Shown here in pieces: positions 17,102 to 29,875 of a stretch of DNA of 64,000 bases (positions within the stretch are counted from its first letter, which is position 1; each line of letters begins with the position of its first letter). Position numbers and translations under genes: made by a program. The stretch is from the NCBI GenBank assembly GCA_030524205.1, contig JAUNGZ010000006.1, forward strand, positions 36,813 to 100,812, read 5' to 3'. Origin of the DNA: Eubacteriales bacterium. GTDB lineage: Bacteria; Bacillota; Clostridia; Oscillospirales; Butyricicoccaceae. The notes under the pieces were generated by a model. The model worked only from the letters and a program-made list of their open reading frames with translations, made no database searches and had not been told where the DNA came from.

Positions 17102-17803
17102 ATGGCTGACGATATCCATGCCAAGCACCGCAAACGTGTGCTGGATAAATTCCGCGCAAGCGGCTTGAATACATTCTGCGATCATGAGGTGCTCGAGCTG
17201 CTTCTGTTTTTCGCCGTTCCGCGGATCGACACCAACGAGAGCGCGCACGGCTTGATGCGGCGCTTCGGCTCGCTGCACGCGGTGTTTGAAGCGCCGGTCG
17301 AGCAGCTGTGCGAGGTGAAGGGCGTCGGCCTGCGCTCCGCGTTGCTGATCAAGCTGGTATACGCGTTGTTTGGACGTTACAAGGCCGACCGCGCCAAGAC
17401 CGAGCGCGAAAGCGACAAGCTCACCAGCTACCCGCGCATCGGCGCGTATTTTGTGCCGCAGTTTTCCGGCGAGACGGACGAAGTGCTGCTCGCCGCTTAT
17501 CTGGACGGAGCGGGCCGCGTGCTCAAGTGCGAGGAGTGCGGCCGCGGCGGACACGCGCATGTGGAGATCGACCCATACAAGATCGCGCGCACCGCGCTGC
17601 TTTGCCGCGCGGCCGGCGTGGCGCTGGCGCATAATCATCCGAACGGCGTGAAAACGCCCTCGCACGAGGATATCGCCGCCACCGACACGCTGGAAAGGCA
17701 GCTCAACGGCTTCGGCATCCAGTTGGTCGACCACTGCGTCGTCGCGGGCGACCAGTATCATTCCATCTGTGAAATGCGCCGCGGGTTCGGCATAAGGAGG
17801 TAA
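17102..17803 (+). CDS. radC: RadC family JAB/MPN domain protein
   Basis: 233 residues. The N-terminal helix-hairpin-helix region contains V-K-G-V-G; the C-terminal JAB domain has the metal-binding motif H-N-H-P-N-G and the downstream S-x-x-D. RadC-type proteins are predicted metal hydrolases; a direct repair role is not settled. Linkage to uvrB, 2 bases downstream, suggests one transcript. Confidence 0.9.
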   Translation: MADDIHAKHRKRVLDKFRASGLNTFCDHEVLELLLFFAVPRIDTNESAHGLMRRFGSLHAVFEAPVEQLCEVKGVGLRSALLIKLVYALFGRYKADRAKTERESDKLTSYPRIGAYFVPQFSGETDEVLLAAYLDGAGRVLKCEECGRGGHAHVEIDPYKIARTALLCRAAGVALAHNHPNGVKTPSHEDIAATDTLERQLNGFGIQLVDHCVVAGDQYHSICEMRRGFGIRR

Positions 17804-17805
17804 CC

Positions 17806-19761
<1,956 letters not shown>

Positions 19762-19825
19762 AAAAAGACGGCGTTTGTTCCGATACGGCCCGTAAACGGG
19801 CAGAAGAATAAGGATAAAGGGAAAA

Positions 19826-22675
19826 ATGATGCACGAATATATCCATGTGAAAGGCGCCAGAGAGCACAACCTGAAAAATATAGATATCAAGATCCCGCGC
19901 GACAAGCTGGTGGTGTTCACCGGCCTGTCGGGCTCGGGCAAATCATCGCTGGCGTTCGATACAATTTATGCCGAGGGGCAGCGCCGCTACGTCGAGTCGC
20001 TGTCCAGCTATGCGCGCATGTTTCTGGGGCAGATGGACAAGCCCGACGTCGACTACATCGACGGGCTGTCTCCGGCCATTTCGATCGACCAGAAAACGAC
20101 CTCGCAGAACCCGCGCTCGACGGTCGGCACGGTGACCGAGATTTACGACTACATGCGCCTGCTGTGGGCGCGTATCGGCACGCCGCACTGTCCCAAATGC
20201 GGCAAGGAGATCCATCAGCAGACGGTCGACCAAATTATTGACCAGCTGATGGCGCTGCCGGAAAAAACGCGCGTGCAGCTTTTGGCGCCCGTCATCCGCG
20301 GCAAAAAGGGCGAGCACACCAAGGTGTTTGAGGATGCGCGCAAGACAGGCTACGTCCGCGTGCGGGTAGACGGGGAGACGCGCGACCTGTCCGAGGAGAT
20401 CAAGCTAGCCAAAACGCACAAGCACAATATCGAAATCGTCGTCGACCGCGTGGTCATCCGTCCGGACGCGCGCGCGCGCATCACCGATTCGGTCGAAACC
20501 ACGGCCGCGCTGTCGGGCGGCATCGTCCTTGCCGATGTGATCGGCGGGCAGGAGCTGTCCTTTTCGCAGAACTACGCCTGCGAGGACTGCGGCATCTCGA
20601 TCGAGGAGCTGACGCCGCGCATGTTCTCCTTCAACAACCCCTACGGCGCGTGCCCGACCTGTACGGGCCTCGGCATGCAGATGCGCGTCGACCCCGACCG
20701 CATCATCCCCAATCGCAGGCTGTCGATCAAGCAGGGCGCGCTCCGCGCGTCGGGCTGGGGCAGCGCCGAGCCGGGCACGATCGCAGGCATGTACTTTACC
20801 GCGCTCGGCAAGCGGCACGGCTTCACCCTCGATACGCCGATAGAGGAAATGAGCGAGGAGGCCGTGCACGAGCTGCTCTACGGCACGGGCAAGGAGCCGC
20901 TCGAATTGTCGGTCAGCCGCGTGTCGGGCGGCGTGATGCGCCAGCCGTTCGAGGGCATCATCACTAATTTGGAGCGCCGCTACCGCGAAACGTCGAGCGA
21001 TTACGCCCGCGCCGAGATCGAGGACTGCATGAGCGAGATCCCGTGCCCGGACTGCGGCGGCCGCCGCCTGCGGCCCGAGGTGCTCGCGGTGACCGTCGGC
21101 GGGCTGAACATTGCGGAATTTGCCGAGCGGTCGGTGCTGGGAGCCATGGAATTTATCCAGACCTTACGGCTGACCGAAATGCAGCAGAAGATCGGCGGCC
21201 GCGTGATCAAGGAGATCATGGACCGGCTGGGCTTTCTGCAGTCGGTCGGGCTGGGATATCTGACGCTGTCCCGCTCCTCCGGCACGCTGTCGGGCGGCGA
21301 AAGCCAGCGCATCCGGCTGGCCACGCAGATCGGCTCGTCGCTGATGGGCGTGCTGTATATTTTGGACGAGCCCTCCATCGGTCTGCACCAGCGCGACAAC
21401 GACCGGCTGCTTGCGACGCTGAAGCACCTGCGCGATCTGGGCAACACGCTGATCGTCGTCGAGCACGACGAAGACACCATGTTCGCCGCCGACCACATCG
21501 TCGATATCGGCCCGGGCGCGGGCCGCAACGGCGGCGAGGTCGTGTTCGAGGGCGGCGTGGAGGAGCTGCTCCGGTGCGAAACGTCGATTACCGGGCAATA
21601 CCTGTCCGGACGCAAGAGCATTCCGGTGCCTGCGGTGCGCCGCAAGGGCAGCGGCAAAAAGCTGACGGTCAAGGGCTGCGCCGTCAACAACCTCAAGCAC
21701 GCCGATTTCACCATTCCGCTTGGCACACTGACCTGCGTGACCGGCGTGTCCGGCTCGGGCAAGTCGTCGTTTGTCAACGAAATCCTTTATAAGAAGCTGG
21801 CAGCCGACTTAAACGGGGCCAAAACGCGCGCCGGGGCATACGACAAGATGAGCGGCCTGTCCTATCTCGACAAGGTCGTGGGCATCAACCAGTCGCCCAT
21901 CGGCCGCACGCCGCGCTCCAATCCGGCCACCTACACCGGCGTGTTCGGCGATATCCGCGAGCTGTTCGCCAAAACCGCCGACGCCAAGGCGCGCGGCTAC
22001 GGGGCGAGCCGGTTTTCCTTCAACGTCAAGGGCGGCCGGTGCGAGGCCTGCGCGGGCGACGGACTGCTCAAAATCGAAATGCACTTTCTGCCCGACGTGT
22101 ACGTGCCCTGCGACGTGTGCAAGGGCCGCCGCTACAACAAGGAAACGCTCGAGGTGCGCTACAAGGGCAAGAACATTTACGAGGTGCTCGACCTGACGGT
22201 GGACGAGGCCTGCGATTTCTTCGCCAACGTCCCCAAAATCGCGCGGCGGCTGGAAACGATGCGCGAGGTCGGCTTGGGCTATGTCAAGCTCGGACAGTCG
22301 TCGACCACGCTGTCGGGCGGCGAGGCGCAGCGCGCCAAGCTCGCGACCGAGCTGTCCAAGCGCGCGACCGGCCGCACGATTTATATTTTGGACGAGCCGA
22401 CGACCGGCCTGCACGTTGCCGACGTGCACAAGCTGGTCGACGTGCTGCAAAAGCTGGTCGACGCGGGCAATACCGTGGTCGTCATCGAGCACAATCTGGA
22501 CGTCATCAAAACCGCCGATTATATCCTTGATCTCGGTCCGGAGGGTGGCGACGGCGGCGGCCGTCTGGTCATCGCCGGCACGCCCGAGGAGGTCGCACAG
22601 TGCCAAGGCTCGTACACGGGGCAATATCTGAAGCCCGTGCTGGAACGGGCAAAGGAGCTGCCGGCAGAGGAATAA
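19826..22675 (+). CDS. uvrA: Excinuclease ABC subunit A
   Basis: 949 residues, full length. UvrA recognises DNA damage and loads UvrB. Seen: two ABC ATPase modules with Walker [10 protein letters not shown] and GVSGSGKSS, two LSGGE signatures, two ILDEP Walker B motifs and CxxC zinc motifs (CPKC, CEDC, CPTC, CPDC, CEAC, CDVC). ATG 19829 is an equally good start (AAAGGG upstream). 64 bases separate it from uvrB. Confidence 0.97.
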   Translation: MMHEYIHVKGAREHNLKNIDIKIPRDKLVVFTGLSGSGKSSLAFDTIYAEGQRRYVESLSSYARMFLGQMDKPDVDYIDGLSPAISIDQKTTSQNPRSTVGTVTEIYDYMRLLWARIGTPHCPKCGKEIHQQTVDQIIDQLMALPEKTRVQLLAPVIRGKKGEHTKVFEDARKTGYVRVRVDGETRDLSEEIKLAKTHKHNIEIVVDRVVIRPDARARITDSVETTAALSGGIVLADVIGGQELSFSQNYACEDCGISIEELTPRMFSFNNPYGACPTCTGLGMQMRVDPDRIIPNRRLSIKQGALRASGWGSAEPGTIAGMYFTALGKRHGFTLDTPIEEMSEEAVHELLYGTGKEPLELSVSRVSGGVMRQPFEGIITNLERRYRETSSDYARAEIEDCMSEIPCPDCGGRRLRPEVLAVTVGGLNIAEFAERSVLGAMEFIQTLRLTEMQQKIGGRVIKEIMDRLGFLQSVGLGYLTLSRSSGTLSGGESQRIRLATQIGSSLMGVLYILDEPSIGLHQRDNDRLLATLKHLRDLGNTLIVVEHDEDTMFAADHIVDIGPGAGRNGGEVVFEGGVEELLRCETSITGQYLSGRKSIPVPAVRRKGSGKKLTVKGCAVNNLKHADFTIPLGTLTCVTGVSGSGKSSFVNEILYKKLAADLNGAKTRAGAYDKMSGLSYLDKVVGINQSPIGRTPRSNPATYTGVFGDIRELFAKTADAKARGYGASRFSFNVKGGRCEACAGDGLLKIEMHFLPDVYVPCDVCKGRRYNKETLEVRYKGKNIYEVLDLTVDEACDFFANVPKIARRLETMREVGLGYVKLGQSSTTLSGGEAQRAKLATELSKRATGRTIYILDEPTTGLHVADVHKLVDVLQKLVDAGNTVVVIEHNLDVIKTADYILDLGPEGGDGGGRLVIAGTPEEVAQCQGSYTGQYLKPVLERAKELPAEE

Positions 22676-22682
22676 CGGGAGA

Positions 22683-22713
22683 ACGCCCGCGGGACATGGT
22701 CCCGCGGGCGTTT
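22683..22713 (+). terminator. GC-rich hairpin after uvrA
   Basis: A perfect 13-bp palindromic stem with a 3-base loop directly after uvrA. The tail TTTCCC is short, so termination may be partial. Confidence 0.55.
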
Positions 22714-22743
22714 CCCGCGTTTGCGACATTTTCTCATACTCCC

Positions 22744-22772
22744 TTGTCCATTATCAATAATTTTGGTATAAT
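22744..22772 (+). promoter_or_regulatory. Sigma-A promoter of recJ
   Basis: TTGTCC (22744-22749), 17-bp spacer, TATAAT (22767-22772), 32 bases before the recJ start. Confidence 0.75.
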
Positions 22773-22804
22773 AAATGCAATTGAAAATAAATGAGGGAGT
22801 TTCT

Positions 22805-24880
22805 ATGAAAACGAAACGATGGGTCGTCGCCTCGCCCGACCGGGAGCATGTGCGCGAACTGGCCCGCGACAGCGGCCTTGCGCCGCTGACCGCCGCCGTG
22901 CTGGCCGCGCGTGGAATCGACACGGCGGACGCCGCGGAGCGGTATTTGAGCTGCGATCCGGCCGGCCTGCACGATCCGTTTTTGCTGGCCGATATGGAAA
23001 AAGCGGTTGCCGCCGTGCGCGGCGCGATAGAGCGCGATGAAAAAATCGTTGTTTACGGCGATTACGACGTCGACGGCATCACGGCAACCTGTATACTGGT
23101 CGATTATCTGCGCACAAAGGGCGCGCGGTGCGAATATTATATCCCGAACCGCCTCAGCGAGGGCTACGGCCTGTCGCGCGCGGCGATGGAAGCGTTGTAC
23201 GGGCAGGGGACGCGCCTGCTGATCACGGTCGACTCCGGCATTACCGCGGGCGAGGAAATCGCCGCGGCGCGCGAGCTCGGCATGCGGGTGGTCATCACGG
23301 ACCATCACGAATGCCACGACGTTCTGCCGGACGCCGACGCGGTCGTCGATTATAAGCGCGCCGACTGCGGATATCCGTTTTGCAGCTTGGCGGGCGTGGG
23401 CGTGGCGTTCAAGCTGATCTGCGCGCTGGAGGGACAGTCCGGGCCGATGCTTGCGCGCTATGCCGATCTGACCGCGCTGGGCACGGTGGCGGACGTGATG
23501 CCCATCGTGGGCGAAAACCGCGTGATCGTTTCGGCGGGCCTGCGCAGAATGGCCGAGACGGGCAACGTCGGTTTGGAGATGCTGCTGCGCGAGGCCGGCA
23601 TGAAAAACAAGCGCCTGACCTCGTCGACCATCAGCTTTGTGCTCGCGCCGCGCATCAACGCCGCGGGGCGCATGGGCCGGGCGGAGCTTGCCGCCGAGCT
23701 GTTTCTGACGGACGATCCCGTGCGTGCGCAGGAGCTGGCCGCGCTGCTTTGCGAGCAGAACAAGCTGCGCCAGAACGAGGAAAATAAAATTTTGGAGCAG
23801 GCGCTGGCTCGCCTGCGCACCGAATATAACCCGCTGGAGGACAAGATCATCGTGCTCGCGGGCGAGGGCTGGCATCACGGTGTCATCGGCATCGTGTGCT
23901 CGCGCCTGTGCGACCGGTACGGCTGCCCGGTCGTGCTGATCGCGCTGGACGAGGACGGCACGGGCAAGGGCTCGGGCCGTTCGGTCAAGGGCTTCAACCT
24001 GTTCGACGCGCTGTCCTCGTGCGAGGACCTTCTGGAGCGCTACGGCGGCCACGAGCTGGCCGCCGGGCTGACGATTGACGGCGGCAGGATCGACGAGCTG
24101 CGCGCGCGCCTGCGCGCCTACGCGGACAGCCATGTCACCATGGCCGATCTGGTTCCGCAGTTACAAATCGACTGCATGATCACGCCTTCGTGGATCACGA
24201 TGGACAATATCGCGGCGCTCTCCGTTTTAGAGCCGTACGGCATGCAGAACCCCGAGCCGGTATTCTGCATGAGGGATATGACCGTGGAGGAGATTACGCC
24301 GATCTCCAGCGACCGGCATGTGCGGCTGACGCTGGTCAAGGGCGGCGTGCGCTATTCCGCGATGCTGTTCGGCATGGGGCTGGGCGGCTTGGGCTTCGCG
24401 CAGGACAATATGGTCGACGCGGCCTTTCATTTGGAAATCAACGAGTTTCGCGGCCGCCGCTCGGTGCAGCTCACAGTGAGCGACATCCAGCTCAGCGAGT
24501 GCGAGCACTTGGCCGACCAAAAGCTCTTAAACCTGTACAATACGTATATGGCTGACGGCCCGCTTTCCCCGCAGGAGGCGCGCGTGCTGCTGCCCGACCG
24601 GCCAGATCTGGTCGCGGTGTGGCGGCATATCACCTGCCGCGCGGAGGACGGGCGCCTGTCCGTTCCAAACGGCGCGCTGTCGCGCCGCATCGCATGGGAA
24701 AGCCGCCGCGAAATCAACATCGGCAAGCTGTTCGTCTGCCTCGACGTATTCTCCGAGTCGAGCCTGATCAGCTATCATTTCAAAGAGGGGATGCTCAACA
24801 TCCTGCTCAAGCCTTATCAGGGCAAGGCCGATATATCGGGCTCGGTCGTGCTGGCTACCTTACAGAAAATGGCGGGGTGA
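22805..24880 (+). CDS. recJ: Single-stranded-DNA-specific exonuclease RecJ
   Basis: 691 residues from ATG 22805, with GAGGGAG upstream. RecJ degrades single-stranded DNA 5'-3' in recombination and repair. DHH-family motifs are present: Y-G-D-Y-D-V-D-G, V-D-S-G-I, T-D-H-H-E, the DHHA1 segment with G-x-G-R-S and G-G-H-x-x-A-A-G, and an OB-like domain after residue 450. The following (p)ppGpp gene starts within a few bases, a common order in Firmicutes (recJ, apt, relA), here without apt. Confidence 0.93.
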   Translation: MKTKRWVVASPDREHVRELARDSGLAPLTAAVLAARGIDTADAAERYLSCDPAGLHDPFLLADMEKAVAAVRGAIERDEKIVVYGDYDVDGITATCILVDYLRTKGARCEYYIPNRLSEGYGLSRAAMEALYGQGTRLLITVDSGITAGEEIAAARELGMRVVITDHHECHDVLPDADAVVDYKRADCGYPFCSLAGVGVAFKLICALEGQSGPMLARYADLTALGTVADVMPIVGENRVIVSAGLRRMAETGNVGLEMLLREAGMKNKRLTSSTISFVLAPRINAAGRMGRAELAAELFLTDDPVRAQELAALLCEQNKLRQNEENKILEQALARLRTEYNPLEDKIIVLAGEGWHHGVIGIVCSRLCDRYGCPVVLIALDEDGTGKGSGRSVKGFNLFDALSSCEDLLERYGGHELAAGLTIDGGRIDELRARLRAYADSHVTMADLVPQLQIDCMITPSWITMDNIAALSVLEPYGMQNPEPVFCMRDMTVEEITPISSDRHVRLTLVKGGVRYSAMLFGMGLGGLGFAQDNMVDAAFHLEINEFRGRRSVQLTVSDIQLSECEHLADQKLLNLYNTYMADGPLSPQEARVLLPDRPDLVAVWRHITCRAEDGRLSVPNGALSRRIAWESRREINIGKLFVCLDVFSESSLISYHFKEGMLNILLKPYQGKADISGSVVLATLQKMAG

Positions 24881-24886
24881 GTGGAT

Positions 24887-27079
24887 ATGAGAGAAATCAA
24901 TATGCAGAACAAGCTGGACTTTTTGATTGAGCGCGTGCAGAAGCAGAATCCGCAGGCCAACATCAAGAAGATCCGCGCGGCGTATGAGTGCGCCGCCAAT
25001 GCGCACGAGGGGCAGAAACGCAAAAACGGCGAGCCGTACATCATCCATCCGGTTTCGGTGGCCGAGATCATCGTCGAAATGGGGCTGGATACCGACTCGA
25101 TCTGCGCCGGCCTGCTGCACGACTGCATCGAGGACACCGCCTTCGGCTACCGTGAAATCGAAAACAAATTCGGCACGCCCGTGGCCGAGCTGGTCGACGG
25201 CGTGACCCGTTTGGGCATGCTGCGCTATTCCAAGGAGCAGGAGCAGTTCGAGGATCTGCGCAAAATGTTTTTGGCCATGGCCAAGGACATCCGCGTCATT
25301 CTGATCAAGCTGGCCGACCGCCTGCATAACGCGCGCACCTTCCAGTTCCTGCCCGAGCGCAAGCAGCGGGACAAGGCGCTGGAAACGATGGAGATTTACG
25401 CGCCCATCGCGCACCGCCTGGGCATGAGCCGCATCAAGTGGGAGCTGGAGGACCTGTCGCTCAAGGTGCTCGACCCGATCGGCTACAATGAGATTGTGGA
25501 AGGGCTCAAGGCGCAGAGCGAACAGCACGACGAATTTTTAAAGGGCATCCAAAACCGCATCACCGACAAGCTCGCCGAGGCGAATATCCGCAACACGATC
25601 TCGGCGCGCGTCAAGCATATCTATTCGATTTACCGCAAAATGTACGCGCAGCACAAGACGATCAACGAAATTTACGATATCTGCGCGGTGCGCGTGATCG
25701 TCGACACGGTGGCCGACTGTTACAACGTGCTCGGCTATGTGCACGACCTGTATAAGCCCATCCCGGGACGGTTCAAGGACTATATTTCAACTCCGAAGCC
25801 CAACGGCTATCAGTCGCTGCACACGACGGTCATCGGGCGGGCGGGCATCCCGTTTGAAATCCAGATCCGCACGGCGGAGATGCACAAAATGGCCGAATAT
25901 GGCGTGGCCGCGCATTGGAAGTACAAGCAGGGGCTGGACAAAAAGGGAAACGAGGAAGCCTTCGCGTGGATTCGGCAGATGCTGGAAGCCCAGCAGGACA
26001 CCGAGGCCGAGGACTTTATCAAAAACATCAAGGTCGACCTGTTTGCCGACGAGGTGTTTGTATTTACCCCCAAGGGCGACGTGGTCAATATGCCCGCGGG
26101 CGCGACGCCGATCGACCTCGCTTACGCGATCCATTCGGCGGTCGGCAACCGCATGACCGGCTGCAAGCTCAACGGCCGCATCGCGCCGATTGACAGCCAG
26201 CTCAAAAACGGCGATATCGTCGAGATCCTGACCTCGAAGGAGGCGCACGGACCGAGCCGCGACTGGGTCAAGATCGTCAAGACGACCGAGGCGCGCAACA
26301 AAATCAAGCAGTGGTTCAAAAAGGAGTGCCGCGAGGAGAATATCGTCAACGGCCGCGAGGATTTCGACCGTGAGCTGCGCGCCAACCTGCTGTACAACGG
26401 CTTTTACGAGGACGGCGAGGTGCAGAAGAACACGCTTAATAAGTTTTCCTTCAATACGCTCGACGAGCTTTACGCGGCCATCGGCTACGGCGGCATTACG
26501 CTGACCAAGGTCATCAATAAGGTCAAGGACGACGTCGGCCGCATCCGCCGCCAGCACGAGCAGGCCGAGCGCGTCAGCCAGCCGCAAACCGAGCCGCGTC
26601 GCACTACAAAGAGCACGACCGGCGTGGTGGTCGAGGGGATCGACAACTGTCTGGTCAAGTTTGCGCGCTGCTGCACGCCCATCCCGGGCGACGAGATCAT
26701 CGGCTTTGTCACGCGCGGCTACGGCGTGTCCATCCACCGGCGCGACTGTGTCAACGTCCATGTGGACGAGGACCCCGACCGCTGGGTCAAGTCGTGGTGG
26801 GACGAGGAGGTCGCCGCCAGCGACCGCGCGGGACGTTTTTCGACCGGCCTCCAAATTTCGACGCGCAGCCGCATCGGGGTTTTGAGCGACGTGACCGCCG
26901 TGCTGGCGGCCTGCAAGATCAACGTGCATGAGATTTCGGCGCGCGATTTAAACGACGGCTTCGGCGTGATCAACGCCATGGTCGACGTGGCGGGCGTGCA
27001 CCAGCTCGACAACCTGATCAGCCGTTTGCGCTCGATCAAGGGCGTGCTGGATGTGACGCGCACGGTGGACACAAACTAA
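24887..27079 (+). CDS. relA: Bifunctional (p)ppGpp synthetase/hydrolase (RelA/SpoT)
   Basis: 730 residues. It makes and degrades the stringent-response alarmone. Domains in order: HD hydrolase (H-D-C-I-E-D-T kept, so hydrolase probably active), synthetase (R-V-K-x-x-x-S-I-x-R-K, then P-N-G-Y-Q-S-L-H), TGS (V-F-V-F-T-P-K-G), the zinc-finger-like C-C-T-P-I-P-G-D segment and a C-terminal ACT domain. GTG 24881 or ATG 24902 could also be the start. A palindrome array follows. Confidence 0.95.
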   Translation: MREINMQNKLDFLIERVQKQNPQANIKKIRAAYECAANAHEGQKRKNGEPYIIHPVSVAEIIVEMGLDTDSICAGLLHDCIEDTAFGYREIENKFGTPVAELVDGVTRLGMLRYSKEQEQFEDLRKMFLAMAKDIRVILIKLADRLHNARTFQFLPERKQRDKALETMEIYAPIAHRLGMSRIKWELEDLSLKVLDPIGYNEIVEGLKAQSEQHDEFLKGIQNRITDKLAEANIRNTISARVKHIYSIYRKMYAQHKTINEIYDICAVRVIVDTVADCYNVLGYVHDLYKPIPGRFKDYISTPKPNGYQSLHTTVIGRAGIPFEIQIRTAEMHKMAEYGVAAHWKYKQGLDKKGNEEAFAWIRQMLEAQQDTEAEDFIKNIKVDLFADEVFVFTPKGDVVNMPAGATPIDLAYAIHSAVGNRMTGCKLNGRIAPIDSQLKNGDIVEILTSKEAHGPSRDWVKIVKTTEARNKIKQWFKKECREENIVNGREDFDRELRANLLYNGFYEDGEVQKNTLNKFSFNTLDELYAAIGYGGITLTKVINKVKDDVGRIRRQHEQAERVSQPQTEPRRTTKSTTGVVVEGIDNCLVKFARCCTPIPGDEIIGFVTRGYGVSIHRRDCVNVHVDEDPDRWVKSWWDEEVAASDRAGRFSTGLQISTRSRIGVLSDVTAVLAACKINVHEISARDLNDGFGVINAMVDVAGVHQLDNLISRLRSIKGVLDVTRTVDTN

Positions 27080-27082
27080 ATT

Positions 27083-27250
27083 TCGTTTGAAGCGTACAGC
27101 TTTAAACGAGGCGGCGGCGCCGAACCTGCGGTTCGGACGCCGCCCAGACGGCTAAAAAGTTCCGACGAGCGAAACTTTTTACTCGTCTTGTATAAAAAGT
27201 ACGGGCGAAGCCCGCACTTTTTATGAAAATCGCTGCTTGCAGCGATTTTC
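27083..27250. repeat. Array of five adjacent palindromes
   Basis: Five hairpins lie nearly end to end: 27083-27109 (11-bp stem, one G-U pair), 27110-27144 (two-part GC stem), 27146-27188 (5+8 bp), 27192-27224 (15 bp, one mismatch, GAA loop) and 27225-27250 (12-bp perfect stem). None has a clean T tract, but the third and fourth have A/T-rich outer arms like bidirectional terminators. The sequence lies between relA and dtd and holds no gene. Confidence 0.8.
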
Positions 27251-27298
27251 TGTTTCATGGCGCGCCTGACGGCGCAAGGGAAATGGAGGAAACGGAAA

Positions 27299-27772
27299 AT
27301 GAGAGCGGTGATTCAGCGGGTGAGCCGCGCGTCGGTGACGATAGACGGCAAGGTGCATGGCGCAATCGGGCGGGGCTTTTTGGTGCTGCTCGGCATAACG
27401 GAGGGCGACACCGCGGCGGACGCGGCATATCTTGCCGATAAAACGGTAAAGCTCCGGGTATTCACGGATGAAAACGACAAGATGAACCGTTCGCTCGCGG
27501 ACGTGGGCGGCGGCATTCTCGTGGTGTCCCAGTTTACACTGTACGGCGACTGCAAAAAGGGAAACCGGCCGAGCTTTACGGACGCGGCCCGTCCGGATAC
27601 GGCGGTTCCGCTGTACGAGGCCTTTGTCGCGCGGTGCCGCGAGAGCGGCCTGCCGGTCGAAACCGGCGTGTTCGGCGCGGATATGCAGGTCGAATTGCTG
27701 AACGACGGCCCCGTGACGCTGTGGATGGATACCGCGCAGATGCGCGACGGCGGAAAAGGAGAAGCAAAATGA
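27299..27772 (+). CDS. dtd: D-aminoacyl-tRNA deacylase
   Basis: 157 residues from ATG 27299 (GGAGG 9 bases upstream). Dtd removes D-amino acids wrongly attached to tRNA. It shows S-Q-F-T-L-Y-G-D and the G-P-V-T-L-W motif (the cis Gly-Pro of the active site). Its stop overlaps the next start (ATGA). relA-dtd-MBL hydrolase-hemZ is a common order in Clostridia. Confidence 0.93.
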   Translation: MRAVIQRVSRASVTIDGKVHGAIGRGFLVLLGITEGDTAADAAYLADKTVKLRVFTDENDKMNRSLADVGGGILVVSQFTLYGDCKKGNRPSFTDAARPDTAVPLYEAFVARCRESGLPVETGVFGADMQVELLNDGPVTLWMDTAQMRDGGKGEAK

Positions 27773-28401
27773 AAATTATGCAGCTTTGCGTCGGCATGGT
27801 CGGCACGAATTGCTATATTGTATATGATGAGAAAAGCCGCGAGGCCGCGGTGATCGACCCGGGCGACAACGCCCCCTCGATTTTGCAGGCGATCACGCAG
27901 GAAAAGCTGAATGTCCGGTACGTGCTGCTGACGCACGCGCACTTCGATCATATTTTAGCGGCGCACGAGGTCTTGCAGGCGACCGGGGCGAAATACGTCG
28001 TGCCGGAGGCCGATATGTGGCTGCTCAAGCGGGAAAACATGGGCCAGTTCCGCTCGTTCGCGCGGTCGTATGTCGAGGATGTGCCCGACGTGACGGCGGG
28101 CGAGGGCACGCAGGTTGCTTTCGGCGGCCTGACGGCGGCTTATATGAGCACGCCCGGCCATACGCCTGGCTCGTCGGTCATTCGCATCGGGGACGTTCTG
28201 TTCACCGGCGACACGCTGTTCCGGCAGGAATGCGGCCGGTGCGACCTCGAGGGCGGCGATTTCGGGCAGATGCTGCGCTCGCTGAGGCGCCTGTACGAGC
28301 TGGAGGGCGATTATAAGGTGATGCCCGGACACGAGGGGCTTTCGACCCTCGCGGAGGAGCGCAAATACAACCCCTACATGCTGCAGGCGGTCGGCAAATG
28401 A
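27769..28401 (+). CDS. MBL-fold metallo-hydrolase (glyoxalase II-like)
   Basis: 210 residues. Metallo-beta-lactamase fold with H-A-H-F-D-H and later zinc ligands in [13 protein letters not shown] and M-P-G-H. Homologues hydrolyse thioesters such as S-lactoylglutathione or related compounds; the substrate here is unknown. It overlaps dtd and hemZ by 4 bases each, so the three form one coupled unit. Confidence 0.88.
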   Translation: MKIMQLCVGMVGTNCYIVYDEKSREAAVIDPGDNAPSILQAITQEKLNVRYVLLTHAHFDHILAAHEVLQATGAKYVVPEADMWLLKRENMGQFRSFARSYVEDVPDVTAGEGTQVAFGGLTAAYMSTPGHTPGSSVIRIGDVLFTGDTLFRQECGRCDLEGGDFGQMLRSLRRLYELEGDYKVMPGHEGLSTLAEERKYNPYMLQAVGK

Positions 28402-29861
28402 TCTACACGCTGGAGGGACACGAGCTCAAGCACGCGGTCGAGGAAATGCTGTTCCATCTGCTGCCCGCGGTCGAGCTGGCGCGCGCGGATCAAGCGGGCG
28501 CGGGCGATTGCTGCCGCAGCATGCTGGCCGAACGTGAAGGCGCGGCTCTCGCCCGCGCGGAGGTTCGGCTGGGCGGCATGACGCGCGAAGCCGAGCGAAG
28601 CGCGGAAATTGCGGGTCTTTCGCCGCTCGAGCGCAAGCGCGCGGAGACCGAGATCGTCAAAATGACCGTGTACGAAGCCGCCGCGCCGTTTCTCGCGCAG
28701 CCGCCCGTCTGGGGCGCGCTGACCGGCGTGCGGCCGGCAAAGCTCGCGCGCGGGCTGATCGAGCGCGGCATGAGCCGGGGCGAGGCGGCGGAGCATCTGC
28801 GGGAGCACTTTTTTGTTTCGCCCGCCCGCGCAGCGCTTACCATTCGCGCGGCCGCGACCGCGATGGCGCTCGACCGGGAGATCGGCGCGGACGATATTTC
28901 GCTTTACGTCGGCATTCCGTTCTGCCCGTCGCGGTGCTACTACTGCTCGTTTGTCTCGTCGACGACCGCGCAGTCCGGCCATCTGATCGAGCCGTACCTC
29001 GACACGCTCTGCCGGGAGATCGCGCAGACCGCCGCGCTCGTGCGCGAAGCGGGCAAGCGGGTGCAGAGCGTCTATATCGGCGGCGGCACGCCGACCACGC
29101 TGGACGAGCGCCAGCTCGCCCGCCTGCTGCGCGCGCTGGAAGAAAACTTTGATTTTTCCGGCCTGCGCGAATATACTGTGGAGGCGGGGCGGCCGGATAC
29201 CATCACGGACGGCAAGCTCCGCGCGCTCAAGGCGGCCGGAGTCGGACGGGTGAGCATCAATCCCCAGTCGATGGACGACGAGGTGCTCGCCGCGATCGGC
29301 AGAAAGCACACCGCCGCCGACGTGCTGCGCGCGTTTGATCAGGCGCGGCAGACCGGCTTCGGCGCGGTCAACATGGATGTGATCGCGGGGCTGACCGGCG
29401 ACACGGCGGAAAGCTTCGGCAGAACCATGGAAACGCTGACCGGCCTTTCGCCCGAAAACATCACGGTGCACACGCTGGCCATCAAGCGCGGCGCGGACCT
29501 GATGGATAAGGCGGCCGCGTCCGCGCAGCGGGAAACCGTGTCCCATATGCTGGACGGCGCGGCGGACGCGCTTCAAACGGCGGGCTACGGGCCATACTAT
29601 CTGTACCGGCAGAAATTTACGGCGGGCGGCTTTGAAAACGTCGGCTGGTGCCGGCCGGGGACCGAATGCTTTTACAACGTGGCCATGATGGAGGAATTGC
29701 AGACGATCCTGTCGCTCGGCGCGGGCGGCGTGTCCAAACGCGTCGACCGGCGGACCGGATGGATCGAGCGGGCGAACAACCCGAAATATCCGCTGGAATA
29801 CATCGCGGCGGCGGACCGGCTGGCGGAGGGCAAACGGAAGCTGCTTTTCCCCAAACGATAA
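28398..29861 (+). CDS. hemZ: Coproporphyrinogen dehydrogenase HemZ-like radical SAM protein
   Basis: 487 residues. Radical SAM cluster motif CPSRCYYC (Cys176, Cys180, Cys183) followed by the HemN-like G-G-G-T-P-T-T segment. The N-terminal 160 residues are the extra region typical of HemZ. The family includes oxygen-independent coproporphyrinogen III dehydrogenases, but many Clostridia keep HemZ without a full heme pathway, so the substrate is uncertain. Confidence 0.85.
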   Translation: MIYTLEGHELKHAVEEMLFHLLPAVELARADQAGAGDCCRSMLAEREGAALARAEVRLGGMTREAERSAEIAGLSPLERKRAETEIVKMTVYEAAAPFLAQPPVWGALTGVRPAKLARGLIERGMSRGEAAEHLREHFFVSPARAALTIRAAATAMALDREIGADDISLYVGIPFCPSRCYYCSFVSSTTAQSGHLIEPYLDTLCREIAQTAALVREAGKRVQSVYIGGGTPTTLDERQLARLLRALEENFDFSGLREYTVEAGRPDTITDGKLRALKAAGVGRVSINPQSMDDEVLAAIGRKHTAADVLRAFDQARQTGFGAVNMDVIAGLTGDTAESFGRTMETLTGLSPENITVHTLAIKRGADLMDKAAASAQRETVSHMLDGAADALQTAGYGPYYLYRQKFTAGGFENVGWCRPGTECFYNVAMMEELQTILSLGAGGVSKRVDRRTGWIERANNPKYPLEYIAAADRLAEGKRKLLFPKR

Positions 29862-29875
29862 GGAGGGATCCGGAT

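Noticed and set aside
22754-24133. Long minus-strand open frame opposite recJ
   Set aside because: Antisense to recJ and would start within it; no domain pattern.
27083-27250. CRISPR-like array
   Set aside because: The palindromes differ in sequence and there are no equal-length spacers or direct repeats.
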